From Marinicella litoralis (lineage in GTDB: Bacteria; Pseudomonadota; Gammaproteobacteria; Xanthomonadales; Marinicellaceae): a DNA stretch of 64,000 nucleotides. This document shows, in pieces, positions 16,428-25,060 of the stretch. Below the pieces are notes generated by a model. The model saw only the letters and a program-made list of their open reading frames with translations, made no database searches and was not told where the DNA came from. Position 1 is the stretch's first letter. The number at the start of each line of letters is the position of its first letter. A program made the position numbers and the translations under genes. The DNA is taken from the NCBI RefSeq assembly GCF_002591915.1, contig NZ_NIHB01000001.1, positions 896,781 to 960,780 on the forward strand, read 5' to 3'.

Positions 16428-17771
16428 TCAAATCAAATCCACCAATTCAGGATAACAATACAGCAACAACAACATCAATAATTGTAAACCAATAAAGGGC
16501 ATGACACCCCGGTACAAATCACGGGTTCTGACGTCACTTACCCCCCGCAAATAAAACAAAGCAAAACCAAATGGTGGTGTCAGGAATGAGGTTTGTAGGT
16601 TGATGGCAATCATGATGCCCAGCCAAACTGGGTCAAATCCCATCATCAATAAGATTGGCCCAACAATCGGTATCACCACAAAAGTGATTTCAATGAAGTC
16701 CAAGATAAAACCCAATAAAAACAACACCAGCATCACCAACAACAGGGCCATGGCTTTACCACCCGGTAAATGAGTCAGAAAATGCTGTACCGCTTCATCA
16801 CCATGAAAACCTTTAAAAACCAAAGAAAATAAGGCCGCACCAATCAGAATCATAAACACCATCGCAGTGACTTTGACTGTTTCCTTCAAGGCTTCGCGCA
16901 CCATATCAATGGACAACATCCGATTGATGGCCGCCAACAGCAAAGCGCCCATTGAACCGACCGATGCGGCTTCAGTTGGGGTGGCTATACCGGAAATGAT
17001 GGAACCCAAAACGGCCAAGATTAAAAACAGTGGCGGTAACAAGGATTGTAAAATGGCTGATAAACTGGGTTTGTTGTCTACTTTGATTTCGGGCATGGCT
17101 TCAGGCCTGCGTATCCTGACCCACAACAAGTACAAGGCATACAACAGCACCAACAAGAAACCAGGGACCAATGCACCCATGAATAAGTCTTGAACCGAAA
17201 CAGTTTTTGGGTTGAAAATCTGTAATTGGAGTTGTGCTTGTTGGTAGGCATTGGATAACACATCTCCCAATAAAACCAAAACAATCGAAGGAGGAATGAT
17301 TTGTCCCAAAGTACCCGAGGCACAAATGGTGCCAGCTGAAAGGGCAGGGTCATAACCCTGTTTCTGCATCACTGGCATGGCCAATAAACCCAAGGTAACC
17401 ACAGTGGCACCAACGATACCTGTGCTGGCAGCCAATAACATGCCAACAATCAATAAGGCAAAGCCCAAGCCGCCTTTTTTACCACCTAGCAGCGCCGCCA
17501 TATTCTGTAACAAAGATTCTGCCAACTTGGCTTTTTCCAACACCACGCCCATAAACACAAACACCGGCACAGCCATCAAAGTTGCATTGTTTAATATGCC
17601 ATTGAGTCGATTGGGTAAAGCCGCGATAAAATCGGCATCAAACCAACCGGTTAAAAAACCAATCAAGGCGAACCACAAGGAAACTCCACCCAAAGTAAAA
17701 GCCACCGGGAAACCAGCCATCAAAGTGCCGGTCACAGTAAGGAATAGCAACAATGCCCACCAAGCTTCCAT
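16428..17771 (-). CDS. dctM: TRAP transporter large permease (DctM type)
   Basis: 447 residues with about 12 membrane segments. Family signatures: GFPVAFTLGGVSLWFAL near the N-terminus, GATVVTLGLLAMPVM and SAGTICASGTLGQIIPPSIV, and PPFGFALFYLRGV near the end. In TRAP systems the DctM subunit carries the solute with Na+ and forms a complex with the small DctQ subunit, whose stop codon overlaps this start (TGATG). No DctP-type solute-binding protein lies next to it, so the substrate is unknown and the binding protein must be elsewhere or missing. Sequences resemble the mannitol/chloroaromatic group. Confidence 0.9.
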   Translation of the reverse strand: MEAWWALLLFLTVTGTLMAGFPVAFTLGGVSLWFALIGFLTGWFDADFIAALPNRLNGILNNATLMAVPVFVFMGVVLEKAKLAESLLQNMAALLGGKKGGLGFALLIVGMLLAASTGIVGATVVTLGLLAMPVMQKQGYDPALSAGTICASGTLGQIIPPSIVLVLLGDVLSNAYQQAQLQLQIFNPKTVSVQDLFMGALVPGFLLVLLYALYLLWVRIRRPEAMPEIKVDNKPSLSAILQSLLPPLFLILAVLGSIISGIATPTEAASVGSMGALLLAAINRMLSIDMVREALKETVKVTAMVFMILIGAALFSLVFKGFHGDEAVQHFLTHLPGGKAMALLLVMLVLFLLGFILDFIEITFVVIPIVGPILLMMGFDPVWLGIMIAINLQTSFLTPPFGFALFYLRGVSDVRTRDLYRGVMPFIGLQLLMLLLLYCYPELVDLI

Positions 17772-18283
17772 CAGTTGGCTGCCTCATGGTGATCATCCTT
17801 GTCATCGGCGGTATTGGGTTTTTTAAACAAGGAAACCAACACATAAGCCAACATAGAAAGTGGCATCAGCAGCAACAGGGTTTTGAATAAAAACATCAAA
17901 GGCAGTCCACCAGTTTCACCAGACCCTTCCAGACGCAACCAAGCATCCATGACGTACTGGAAACAGGACCAAACCACAAAGCCCATCATTGGAATCAACA
18001 ACAACAAAGTACCCCAGAAATTCAGTCTGCTTTTCTTATGTGACGAATAACTTTGGTAAAACACATCCACGCGAACGTGTTTGTCGTGGTGCCAAGCATA
18101 AACCATCCCCAGCATCAAAGCGGTCGCATGACAATAAATGGCCAGCTCTTGTACTGGAATCCACACCACATTAAATACATTGCGTGAAACCACAGTGACA
18201 AAACTGAACAGCACCATGGAAAAGGTAATCCAGCCTAGCATGGCACCGTATTTTTCCATCCAATGATTGGTCTTTTGGTTCAT
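17771..18283 (-). CDS. dctQ: TRAP transporter small permease (DctQ type)
   Basis: 170 residues from the ATG at 18283 (a TTG three codons earlier is the alternative). Four membrane helices (about residues 13-36, 45-63, 86-107 and 127-149) with WIPVQELAIYCHATALMLG in the second, the usual DctQ pattern. It overlaps the DctM start by one base, so the pair is translationally coupled. DctQ scaffolds the large permease and completes the binding-protein interface. The acidic/basic tail TADDKDDHHEAAN is unstructured. Confidence 0.88.
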   Translation of the reverse strand: MNQKTNHWMEKYGAMLGWITFSMVLFSFVTVVSRNVFNVVWIPVQELAIYCHATALMLGMVYAWHHDKHVRVDVFYQSYSSHKKSRLNFWGTLLLLIPMMGFVVWSCFQYVMDAWLRLEGSGETGGLPLMFLFKTLLLLMPLSMLAYVLVSLFKKPNTADDKDDHHEAAN

Positions 18284-18460
18284 TTTGTGCAAAGTTAAAA
18301 GACAGCGATTCTACCATGCCAGCCAAAAAGCTGTCACGGTGAATGGGAAACAAGCTGAGCCAAAAGCTGTTTGGTTGACATGACAAACATTCGCCTGGAT
18401 GTGCGCCAAGGGGGTGCGGTAAAAAGCAATTTTAGTAGCGGTCAACCCAGCAAAATAACG

Positions 18461-19096
18461 TCACTGTACAAAAGCCCATAAAACCGCCACAACCATCAAA
18501 ACCGCGAACACCACACGAATCATCCTGGCCTGGACGGGTTGTTGCAAGCAAGGTCTTATGGCACCACCCAATGCCAGCCAAAGGGTGTCAACCACCACAG
18601 CCACGGTAAAACAAATCACCGCAGTGGATAAAAACGCCATGGGAACAGAAGGTGTTGGTAATAAAAACTGTGAAAATAAACCCAACAAAGCGGCATAGGC
18701 TTTGGGGTTAAGTAAATTCAAGATAAAACCATCAATAAAGCGGGGTGGTGCAGAGGATGCCGCAGTGCTTTGGTGGGGTGCTGTGGCTATTTTTACCGCC
18801 ACATACAAGATGTACAAAGCACCGATTATCTGAACGGTGATTCTTACCGATGGGAAGGCTTCAAACAAACTAGCAAGCCCTAGGGCAGTGCCTAAAATCA
18901 CCACAATAAGCCCAGTCAGAATACCGGTTAAAAAAGGCAGGCCATTTTTGAATCCTGAGGTGGCACCGATACCAGCAAGTCCCAAAGTGGCAGGTCCCGG
19001 AGAACCCAACAACAAGGCAGTGGCAGTGATTAAAGAAGTAATCGCTTCTGGCAAAATCTGTTTCCTTAGGGTGCAAAGAGTCGGGGAGTTTACCAT
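18461..19096 (-). CDS. LysE/RhtB family amino-acid exporter
   Basis: About 211 residues from the ATG at 19096; an upstream ATG (19150) would add a polar stretch that the family does not have. Motifs: SPGPATLGLAGIGATSGFKNG near the N-terminus, the family's hallmark SPGP loop, and LNLLNPKAYAALLG in the middle. Six membrane helices are expected. These proteins export amino acids or related metabolites; the substrate cannot be deduced. It stands alone, divergent from recQ, with the recQ promoter in the gap. Confidence 0.82.
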   Translation of the reverse strand: MVNSPTLCTLRKQILPEAITSLITATALLLGSPGPATLGLAGIGATSGFKNGLPFLTGILTGLIVVILGTALGLASLFEAFPSVRITVQIIGALYILYVAVKIATAPHQSTAASSAPPRFIDGFILNLLNPKAYAALLGLFSQFLLPTPSVPMAFLSTAVICFTVAVVVDTLWLALGGAIRPCLQQPVQARMIRVVFAVLMVVAVLWAFVQ

Positions 19097-19204
19097 GTCG
19101 CATGAGGTTCGGGTTTTAACTGAGGACACAAGCTTGTTCCTGTGCGGCATTTTTCCCGTATAATTGATACGGTATGATCATTTAATTAATAAGGAATGTT
19201 GGAT

Positions 19205-21136
19205 ATGGAAGTTTTGGAAACATTAAAAAATAATTTTGCTTTTGACGCATTCAAACCAGGTCAAAAGCAGGTGATAGAAAAAGTGTTGGCGCAGCGATCT
19301 GCAGCCGCCATATTCCCCACTGGTTCGGGCAAGTCCCTGTGTTACCAATTACCCGCAACCCAATTGCCTGGCTTAACCTTGGTGGTTTCGCCCTTGTTGT
19401 CATTGATGAAAGACCAGTTGGACTTTTTACTTAAAAAGAACATCAAGGCCGCCAGATTAGACCATTCTTTGGAACGCGCTGAGTACAACCAGGTGATGAG
19501 TCAGGCCAAAAACAAACAACTAAAAATACTGATGATTTCAGTGGAGCGGTTCAAGAATGAACGGTTTCGTGCACAATTGAAACATTTGGACATCGGCTTG
19601 TTGGTGATCGATGAGGCGCATTGTATTTCTGAGTGGGGGCATAATTTCAGACCAGATTATTTAAAGTTACCGCAATACCAAAAAGAATTCAACATCCCAC
19701 AAAGTCTGCTACTCACAGCCACAGCAACGCCCAAAGTCATTGCCGATATGCGAGCCAAGTTCAGCATCGATGAGGATGATGTGGTGGTGACAGGTTTTTA
19801 TCGCAATAATTTATTTTTACAAATGAGCCCGACCTTGGCTGTTGACCGCCATGAAAAATTGTTGGCACGGATCAAACAAGACATTACAGCCCCAACCATT
19901 GTATATGTGACTTTACAGAAAACGGCTGAAACGGTGGCGGCCTATTTGGCAGCAAACAACATCCATGCACAACATTACCATGCAGGCATGAAACCAGATG
20001 AGCGTGAATTGATACAGAGCCAATTCATGCAAGGAAAATTGAACGTTATCGTTGCGACCATTGCTTTTGGCATGGGGATAGATAAAAAAGACGTCAGGCG
20101 GGTGTTGCACTTTGATTTACCCAAGTCCATTGAAAACTATTCACAAGAAATCGGCCGAGCTGGACGAGACGATGCAGCATCTTTGTGCGAAATATTTGCC
20201 AACAACGACAGCCTACAAGTGCAAGAAAATTTTGTTTATGGTGACACCCCCGAACAGACATCCATTCAGCAATTGTTGCATCAGATTCAACAAACAACAG
20301 AACCATTTTGGGAAACTAAATTGTTGTCCTTATCCAATGAACTGAACATCCGGACCTTACCGTTGAAAACCCTGTTGGTGTATTTAGAATTGGCTGGCAT
20401 CATCAAGCCCAAATTCACTTATTTTGAAGAATATTCATTCAAAAACATAAACAATACGGCAGATTTGATCAATCGTTTTACAGGTGAGCGGCGTCATTTC
20501 ATTGCTGCCATGTTTGAACATTGTGTGGTCAAGAAAACTTGGACCTATGTAGATGTTGAAGCCATCATAACAGCTTACAACACCGATCGTGGACGCATCA
20601 TGACTGCTTTGGAATGGTTTGATGAACAAGGCATGATTGAATTACAAGCCAAACAAGCAGTGGAGCGATTTGACATCATTGAACGTTCCTTTGATTTGAC
20701 GGTGTTAAGCGCCCAGTTACATCAACTGTTTATCAACAAAGAACAAGCTGAAATTGAGCGCATTCACAATATGTTGGCGATGTTCGAATCAACATCATGC
20801 CTCAGTAAACAGCTGGCCAGTTATTTTGGAGAAGAATTGCCCATCGATGCTTGTGGGCATTGTTCAGTGTGCGTCACGGGTCCTGCCAGTTTCAAAATCG
20901 TTCAGCAGAGCGCGTCTTTACAAGCATTGGATTTGCCCTCATTAAGTTCGGAATTCATCGGTAAAATGGGCGCTGCTTATACGGCGAATAACTTGACCAA
21001 GTTCCTTTGTGGTATACACACGCCTGTTTTCAGTCAATTGAAAATCAGGGCGCTACCGCATTTTGGACTGTTGGAAAACCATCCGTTCAGCGAAGTGCGT
21101 GCGTGGGTAGCAAGCAATGAACAAAACCCACGCTGA
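19205..21136 (+). CDS. recQ: RecQ-family ATP-dependent DNA helicase
   Basis: 643 residues from the ATG at 19205, with AAGGA 9 bases upstream; the ATG at 19196 touches that site and is too close. Helicase motifs in order: FPTGSGKSLCYQLPA (Walker A), DEAHCISEWGHNFRPDYL, LTATATPKV, YHAGMKPDER, ATIAFGMGIDKKDVRRVLHF and SQEIGRAGRDD, all complete. A zinc-binding CGHCSVC follows near residue 560, so the RecQ-C zinc domain is present, though I see no clear HRDC domain. It unwinds DNA in recombination repair. The -10 box TATAAT (19159-19164) lies inside an inverted repeat ccgtat/atacgg, a possible operator. Confidence 0.88.
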   Translation: MEVLETLKNNFAFDAFKPGQKQVIEKVLAQRSAAAIFPTGSGKSLCYQLPATQLPGLTLVVSPLLSLMKDQLDFLLKKNIKAARLDHSLERAEYNQVMSQAKNKQLKILMISVERFKNERFRAQLKHLDIGLLVIDEAHCISEWGHNFRPDYLKLPQYQKEFNIPQSLLLTATATPKVIADMRAKFSIDEDDVVVTGFYRNNLFLQMSPTLAVDRHEKLLARIKQDITAPTIVYVTLQKTAETVAAYLAANNIHAQHYHAGMKPDERELIQSQFMQGKLNVIVATIAFGMGIDKKDVRRVLHFDLPKSIENYSQEIGRAGRDDAASLCEIFANNDSLQVQENFVYGDTPEQTSIQQLLHQIQQTTEPFWETKLLSLSNELNIRTLPLKTLLVYLELAGIIKPKFTYFEEYSFKNINNTADLINRFTGERRHFIAAMFEHCVVKKTWTYVDVEAIITAYNTDRGRIMTALEWFDEQGMIELQAKQAVERFDIIERSFDLTVLSAQLHQLFINKEQAEIERIHNMLAMFESTSCLSKQLASYFGEELPIDACGHCSVCVTGPASFKIVQQSASLQALDLPSLSSEFIGKMGAAYTANNLTKFLCGIHTPVFSQLKIRALPHFGLLENHPFSEVRAWVASNEQNPR

Positions 21137-21160
21137 TTTAAAATGTGTACAGACTTAATT

Positions 21161-21544
21161 TCAGATTAAATTAAGCACAGCACCAACCAATCCACCGATG
21201 ACCAATACATGAGCAGCAACAAAACTTAAGGTAAAGCCAAGTCCTCTGGATTTGGGGTCAGCAATATAGGCTTTGTAATAAATCATGCGACCGATGAAAA
21301 ACACCAGACCCAAACCAGCAGCCGTTAATGCGTGGACATAATGTGTAAATAACAACATGCCAGGCACAAATACAATGAGCTGTTCCAATGTGTTTTGTTG
21401 GACTCTGTAATAGCGTTCGAACATTTCATCGCCAGAAACAGCAGGTGCGTTGATGTTATAAGTGCCACGCGCCTTACCAACCATAAATGAAATGAATGAA
21501 TATTGAAGTAAGACCAAAACCAAAACAATAACTGCGTATTCCAT
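21161..21544 (-). CDS. MAPEG-family membrane protein
   Basis: 127 residues with four membrane helices and the MAPEG signature YYRVQQNTLEQLIVFVPGML. Members include microsomal glutathione transferases and leukotriene-type synthases, which bind glutathione at the membrane face. The neighbouring gene on the same strand encodes a soluble glutathione transferase, though 61 bp and no shared start-stop overlap separate them. The biological substrate is not known for bacterial members of this type. Confidence 0.85.
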   Translation of the reverse strand: MEYAVIVLVLVLLQYSFISFMVGKARGTYNINAPAVSGDEMFERYYRVQQNTLEQLIVFVPGMLLFTHYVHALTAAGLGLVFFIGRMIYYKAYIADPKSRGLGFTLSFVAAHVLVIGGLVGAVLNLI

Positions 21545-21605
21545 AATGTACCCATTTGATAAAAAGTATATAGATTTTACCTTGGAATGGTGGTGAACGG
21601 CGCAA

Positions 21606-22187
21606 TTATAATGGCGTACTCTTCACCACACAGTCAAACCCTGAGAGTTTTTCTATGTGTTGCTGAAGATGCGGGTGCTTGAGTTGAAACATCTGGTACA
21701 GCAATAAATGATCCCATAAACAGATTAAATGAAAACCAGCATATGAGGGTTGTTGTGGGAATAAATCAGCCTGGTTTTCAAGCCAGTTCATGCCTTGAGT
21801 CACAGTGGCCCTGAGTTTATCGAAGCGCTTGAGATGTTGGGTGTTGATACCGCTTCTTTCAGCCATGATCAGCTCCACTTCTGCTGTCATCACGCCATTC
21901 ATCACCGCCCGTAGATTCAGTTGATTGACATCATTGGTTAACACTTGATAACTGTCTGTTGGATCAAATTTACGGACCAAATAGGCAGCAATGTGATCTG
22001 ATTCATAAATCACCTGATGGCCATCCACTAAGGTTGGCACTTTCATCAATGGGTTGTTGGCAAAAATTTCAGGTGTGCTGTCAGCGACGTTACCTGCATC
22101 AACCAATTCAACCTCCAAAGACAAGGCATCAATCAAGATTCGATTTTTTCGAGCAAAATGTGATTTGGGGGTATAGTAAAGTTTCAT
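21606..22187 (-). CDS. Glutathione S-transferase family protein
   Basis: 193 residues. The N-terminal thioredoxin-like domain starts KLYYTPKSHFARKNRILIDA and carries PLMKVPTLVDG (cis-Pro) and YESDHIAAYL (glutathione gamma-glutamyl binding, usually ESxAI). The position normally held by the catalytic Ser/Cys (after TPKSH) suggests a Ser-type enzyme. The C-terminal helical domain is shorter than usual. It detoxifies or isomerises by conjugation to glutathione; the substrate cannot be read. It is separated from the first regulator gene by a divergent promoter region. Confidence 0.8.
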   Translation of the reverse strand: MKLYYTPKSHFARKNRILIDALSLEVELVDAGNVADSTPEIFANNPLMKVPTLVDGHQVIYESDHIAAYLVRKFDPTDSYQVLTNDVNQLNLRAVMNGVMTAEVELIMAERSGINTQHLKRFDKLRATVTQGMNWLENQADLFPQQPSYAGFHLICLWDHLLLYQMFQLKHPHLQQHIEKLSGFDCVVKSTPL

Positions 22188-22282
22188 GTTTTGATTATAG
22201 TTTAATCGATTGAATGGGCGCGCTTACATTCTAATGTTGTGGGCTTGATGTATTCCAGGAATTTAAGCTTTATCTGTCGCAA

Positions 22283-22337
22283 TGTCCTAAAATGTCGTCT
22301 TATTGTCTTATCAGACAATCGGATTTTGAGATATACT
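22283..22337 (+). promoter_or_regulatory. Promoter and triple TGTC operator of the first GlxA-type regulator
   Basis: Three TGTC half-sites at 22283, 22293 and 22304 are spaced 10 and 11 bp, so on one face of the helix. A TATACT -10 box (22332-22337) follows 24 bp after the last one. A good -35 box is absent, as in activator-dependent promoters. The ATG lies at about +2 of the expected transcript. The same arrangement recurs before the second regulator. Confidence 0.6.
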
Positions 22338-22344
22338 TAAAATC

Positions 22345-23313
22345 ATGCACAACCCATCATCACACAATGTGGCATTTGTCGGTTATGACCAAATTCAACT
22401 GTTGGACATCTTTGGGCCATTGGAAGCATTTAAGTGTGCTAATCGGGTGATCAAATCCACTCCTTACCATACATTTATTGTCAGTGAATACGATACTTTT
22501 GTCAGTGAGTCGGGTGTCAGGGTCTGCTCTGACCACAAATTCAGCGAAGCAATGAACATCGACACTTTGGTGGTTACTGGAGGCAGGGGGACCAGAATTC
22601 CAGCCATTGCCAACCGCTGTATTTCATGGATCAATGAACAATTTGAATCAGCAAGCAGGGTGATTTCAGTGTGTAGTGGTGTGTTTTTATTGGGCAACCA
22701 CCCTTACTTGAATGGCAAGGAAGTGGTGACTCATTGGTCGTTGGCAGATTTGCTGCAAAAGACCTTCCCGCATTTGGATGTAAACCATAATCGCTTATTT
22801 ATCAAACAAGGCAAATTTCATTCTTCAGCTGGCGTCCTCACTGGCATTGATTTGGCCTTAAATTTAATTGAAGCTGATCATGGGGTGGACGTGGCTACAT
22901 ACGTGGCTAAGCACTTGATCACTTATTTAAAACGATCTGGACACCAGTCACAATTCTCTGAACCGTTGAAATTTCAGTCAACCAACAACTCCCACATTGA
23001 CCGCATCAATCGTTGGTTGATTGATCATTACAGCGATCCAATTACGGTCAGTCAACTGGCTGAAAATGTGCACATCAGTGAACGGCATTTAAATCGGGTG
23101 ATCCAAGGCCATTTCAACATGAGTGCCAGTAAATACATTGAGCACATCAAACTGGAACAATCGAAAGTGTATTTGGCCAAACAAAACACCGCTGTGGATG
23201 CCACAGCTTCTATGGTTGGTTATGCCTCATCAGATGCTTTTCGACGCAGCTTCAAACGCAAATATGGCATTGCGCCACACACTTACCAATTGCGTTTTCA
23301 AGGAGAAATGTAG
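22345..23313 (+). CDS. GlxA-type AraC-family transcriptional regulator (copy 1)
   Basis: 322 residues. N-terminal DJ-1/PfpI domain: VVTGGRGTRIP near residue 75 and the nucleophile-elbow cysteine in VCSGVFLLGNHPYL. C-terminal AraC/XylS domain with two helix-turn-helices: VHISERHLNRVIQGHF and ATASMVGYASSDAFRRSFKRKYG. Proteins of this GlxA group sense small amino-acid- or choline-like compounds and activate uptake or catabolic genes; the ligand here is unknown. It is paralogous to the gene at 23580, with whole stretches of identical sequence in the DNA-binding domain, so a recent duplication is likely. The upstream TGTC repeat suggests autoregulation. Confidence 0.88.
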   Translation: MHNPSSHNVAFVGYDQIQLLDIFGPLEAFKCANRVIKSTPYHTFIVSEYDTFVSESGVRVCSDHKFSEAMNIDTLVVTGGRGTRIPAIANRCISWINEQFESASRVISVCSGVFLLGNHPYLNGKEVVTHWSLADLLQKTFPHLDVNHNRLFIKQGKFHSSAGVLTGIDLALNLIEADHGVDVATYVAKHLITYLKRSGHQSQFSEPLKFQSTNNSHIDRINRWLIDHYSDPITVSQLAENVHISERHLNRVIQGHFNMSASKYIEHIKLEQSKVYLAKQNTAVDATASMVGYASSDAFRRSFKRKYGIAPHTYQLRFQGEM

Positions 23314-23373
23314 CTAAGTTCGACTCACCAACCTGGAAAGTCAAATCATGAATCCCCAAGAGCATTCATTAAA

Positions 23374-23400
23374 TGTCCTTAATTGTCGTGGTGTTGTCAT
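23374..23400 (+). promoter_or_regulatory. Second copy of the triple TGTC operator
   Basis: TGTC at 23374, 23384 and 23395, the same 10/11-bp spacing and nearly the same flanks as the operator before regulator 1 (shared tgtccttaa-like start). It is 180 bp before the second regulator and has no adjacent -10 box, so it may be an upstream or looping site, or belong to the 3' region of copy 1. Confidence 0.5.
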
Positions 23401-23517
23401 CAAGTGATCACATCACTTGAGTTAAGCTCGATAAAACGTGGTGGACATGTGCGATTAAACCCTCCTACAGGTTAACCTGATACTTGTCCACTCACGTTTT
23501 TTGGTCAGAAACCCAAA

Positions 23518-23573
23518 AGTCCGAATTTGTCGTGTTGTTGTCATAACGGCCATTGCTGGATTTCAACTATACT
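23518..23573 (+). promoter_or_regulatory. Promoter and third operator, before regulator 2
   Basis: AGTC at 23518, TGTC at 23528 and 23539, then TATACT at 23568-23573. The distance from the end of the last TGTC to the start codon is 38 bp, as in copy 1. This fixes the start of regulator 2 at 23580 and puts the ATG at +1. Confidence 0.6.
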
Positions 23574-23579
23574 GAATGC

Positions 23580-24539
23580 ATGACAGAGATTCGTGACCAC
23601 AACATTGCATTTTTAGGCTTTGATCAAATCGAGCTGATGGACCTCATTGGCCCGCTTGAGGCTTATAACAATGCCAACAGGGTTCTTGAGACCAATCATT
23701 ACAACACTTTCATAGTGAGTGAACATGACAACTTTGTCAGTGAATCGCATTTGAAAATCAGCAGTGATTATTTGCTTGGTGAAGAACCAGAGATCAACAC
23801 CCTGGTGATTCCAGGTGGTCGCGGTGCCAGAATTCCTGAAATCATCAAGCCATACCAGCAGTGGTTTGATAACAATTATCAAACCATTGATCGCATTGTG
23901 GCGGTATGCACGGGTCTATTCATGATTGCCGAGCACCCGTTTTTAATGGATAAAGAGGTGGTGACACATTGGAGTTTCGTCGATCGATTGAAAATTCAAC
24001 ACCCGCACTTAAAGGTTTGTCCTGATCGATTGTTTATTCAACAAGACAATTTTTATTCAGTAGCTGGGATCCTCAGTGGCATAGATTTGGCTTTGCATTT
24101 AATAGAAGAAGACTGTGGGGTTGATGTGGCGACTTTCGTGGCCAAGGACTTGATCACTTATTTAAAACGATCTGGTCATGAATCACAATTTTCAGAACCC
24201 TTGAAATTTCAATCGACCAACAACACCCACATAGATCGGATCAACCGCTGGTTGATGGGTCATTACAGTGAGCACACCACTGTCAACGAATTGGCCAGCA
24301 AAGTACATGTCAGTGAACGACATTTGAATCGATTGATCAAAACACATTTTCACATGAGTGCCAGTAAATACATTGAGCACATCAAGTTGGAACAGGCCAA
24401 AATTTATTTGGCCAAAAAAGACACTGCTGTGGATACCGCAGCGTCCATGGTTGGCTATGCATCGGCTGATGTGTTCAGGCGCAGCTTTAAACGAAAATAC
24501 GGCATGGCCCCACACACTTATCAATTACGTTTTCAATAA
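23580..24539 (+). CDS. GlxA-type AraC-family transcriptional regulator (copy 2)
   Basis: 319 residues from the ATG at 23580 (MTEIRDHNIAFLGFDQ), chosen because its spacing from the operator equals that in copy 1; an in-frame ATG nine codons earlier does not fit. DJ-1/PfpI domain with VIPGGRGARIP and AVCTGLFMIAEHPF, then AraC domain with VHVSERHLNRLIKTHFH and the second helix-turn-helix ending FRRSFKRKYGMAPHTY. The first recognition helices of the two regulators are nearly identical, so both should bind the same TGTC sites. A small secreted protein gene follows after 25 bp and may be co-transcribed. Confidence 0.88.
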   Translation: MTEIRDHNIAFLGFDQIELMDLIGPLEAYNNANRVLETNHYNTFIVSEHDNFVSESHLKISSDYLLGEEPEINTLVIPGGRGARIPEIIKPYQQWFDNNYQTIDRIVAVCTGLFMIAEHPFLMDKEVVTHWSFVDRLKIQHPHLKVCPDRLFIQQDNFYSVAGILSGIDLALHLIEEDCGVDVATFVAKDLITYLKRSGHESQFSEPLKFQSTNNTHIDRINRWLMGHYSEHTTVNELASKVHVSERHLNRLIKTHFHMSASKYIEHIKLEQAKIYLAKKDTAVDTAASMVGYASADVFRRSFKRKYGMAPHTYQLRFQ

Positions 24540-24564
24540 GCCAGCTTATTAAAGGAGAATAGAC

Positions 24565-25008
24565 ATGAAAATAATCAGTCTAATACTTGCCACTTTGTCG
24601 GCAACCAGTTGGGCCATAGCCATGGACTTCAATAACGAGGAAATGCTTCAATCCATGCAGCAGATTAACCAATTCCAGATGGTGTCAGACCAACTGGCAA
24701 GTGCTGCTACCCCAGAACTGCACCAGTACCAACACCTCAAAGACGCTGGATTTAAACACATCATAGTTTTGAGCACGGGATTACATTTGGTTGAGAAAAT
24801 CCATGCCGAAGCCTTGGGCATGACTTTTGTACAAGTCAGCGTGTCGCTGACGAAGCCAACCAATGATTTATTTTATGTATTCAGTGATTTGCTGGAAGCC
24901 TATGGTGATGATCCGGTGTTTGTTTATAGTGAACAGAATTGGCGAGCGGCCACATTTGTACACCGCTATCAGGGTTTGATATCTGCCGGTTTATTGGCAG
25001 CTAAGTAA
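24565..25008 (+). CDS. Exported phosphatase-like protein (DUF442/TIGR01244 type) with a degenerate active site
   Basis: 147 residues with a signal peptide (cleavage after about residue 19, SWAIA/MD). The fold pattern matches DUF442, dual-specificity-phosphatase-like proteins: LKDAGFKHIIVLST, ALGMTFVQVSVSLTKPT and VFVYSEQNWRAA. The phosphatase loop HCxxGxR is replaced by YSEQNWR, so the catalytic cysteine is a serine and the protein is likely not a phosphatase. It begins 25 bp after the second regulator with an AAGGAG site, suggesting a common transcript. Role unknown; a ligand-binding pseudoenzyme is possible. Confidence 0.6.
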   Translation: MKIISLILATLSATSWAIAMDFNNEEMLQSMQQINQFQMVSDQLASAATPELHQYQHLKDAGFKHIIVLSTGLHLVEKIHAEALGMTFVQVSVSLTKPTNDLFYVFSDLLEAYGDDPVFVYSEQNWRAATFVHRYQGLISAGLLAAK

Positions 25009-25060
25009 GCCAATTTGAATTAGGGGTCAAACAGGTGAAAACAAGTATGATCCACAAGTT

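Noticed and set aside
21154-21175. cttaattt/aaattaag stem after recQ as a terminator
   Set aside because: AT-only stem overlapping the stop of the convergent MAPEG gene, with no T run.
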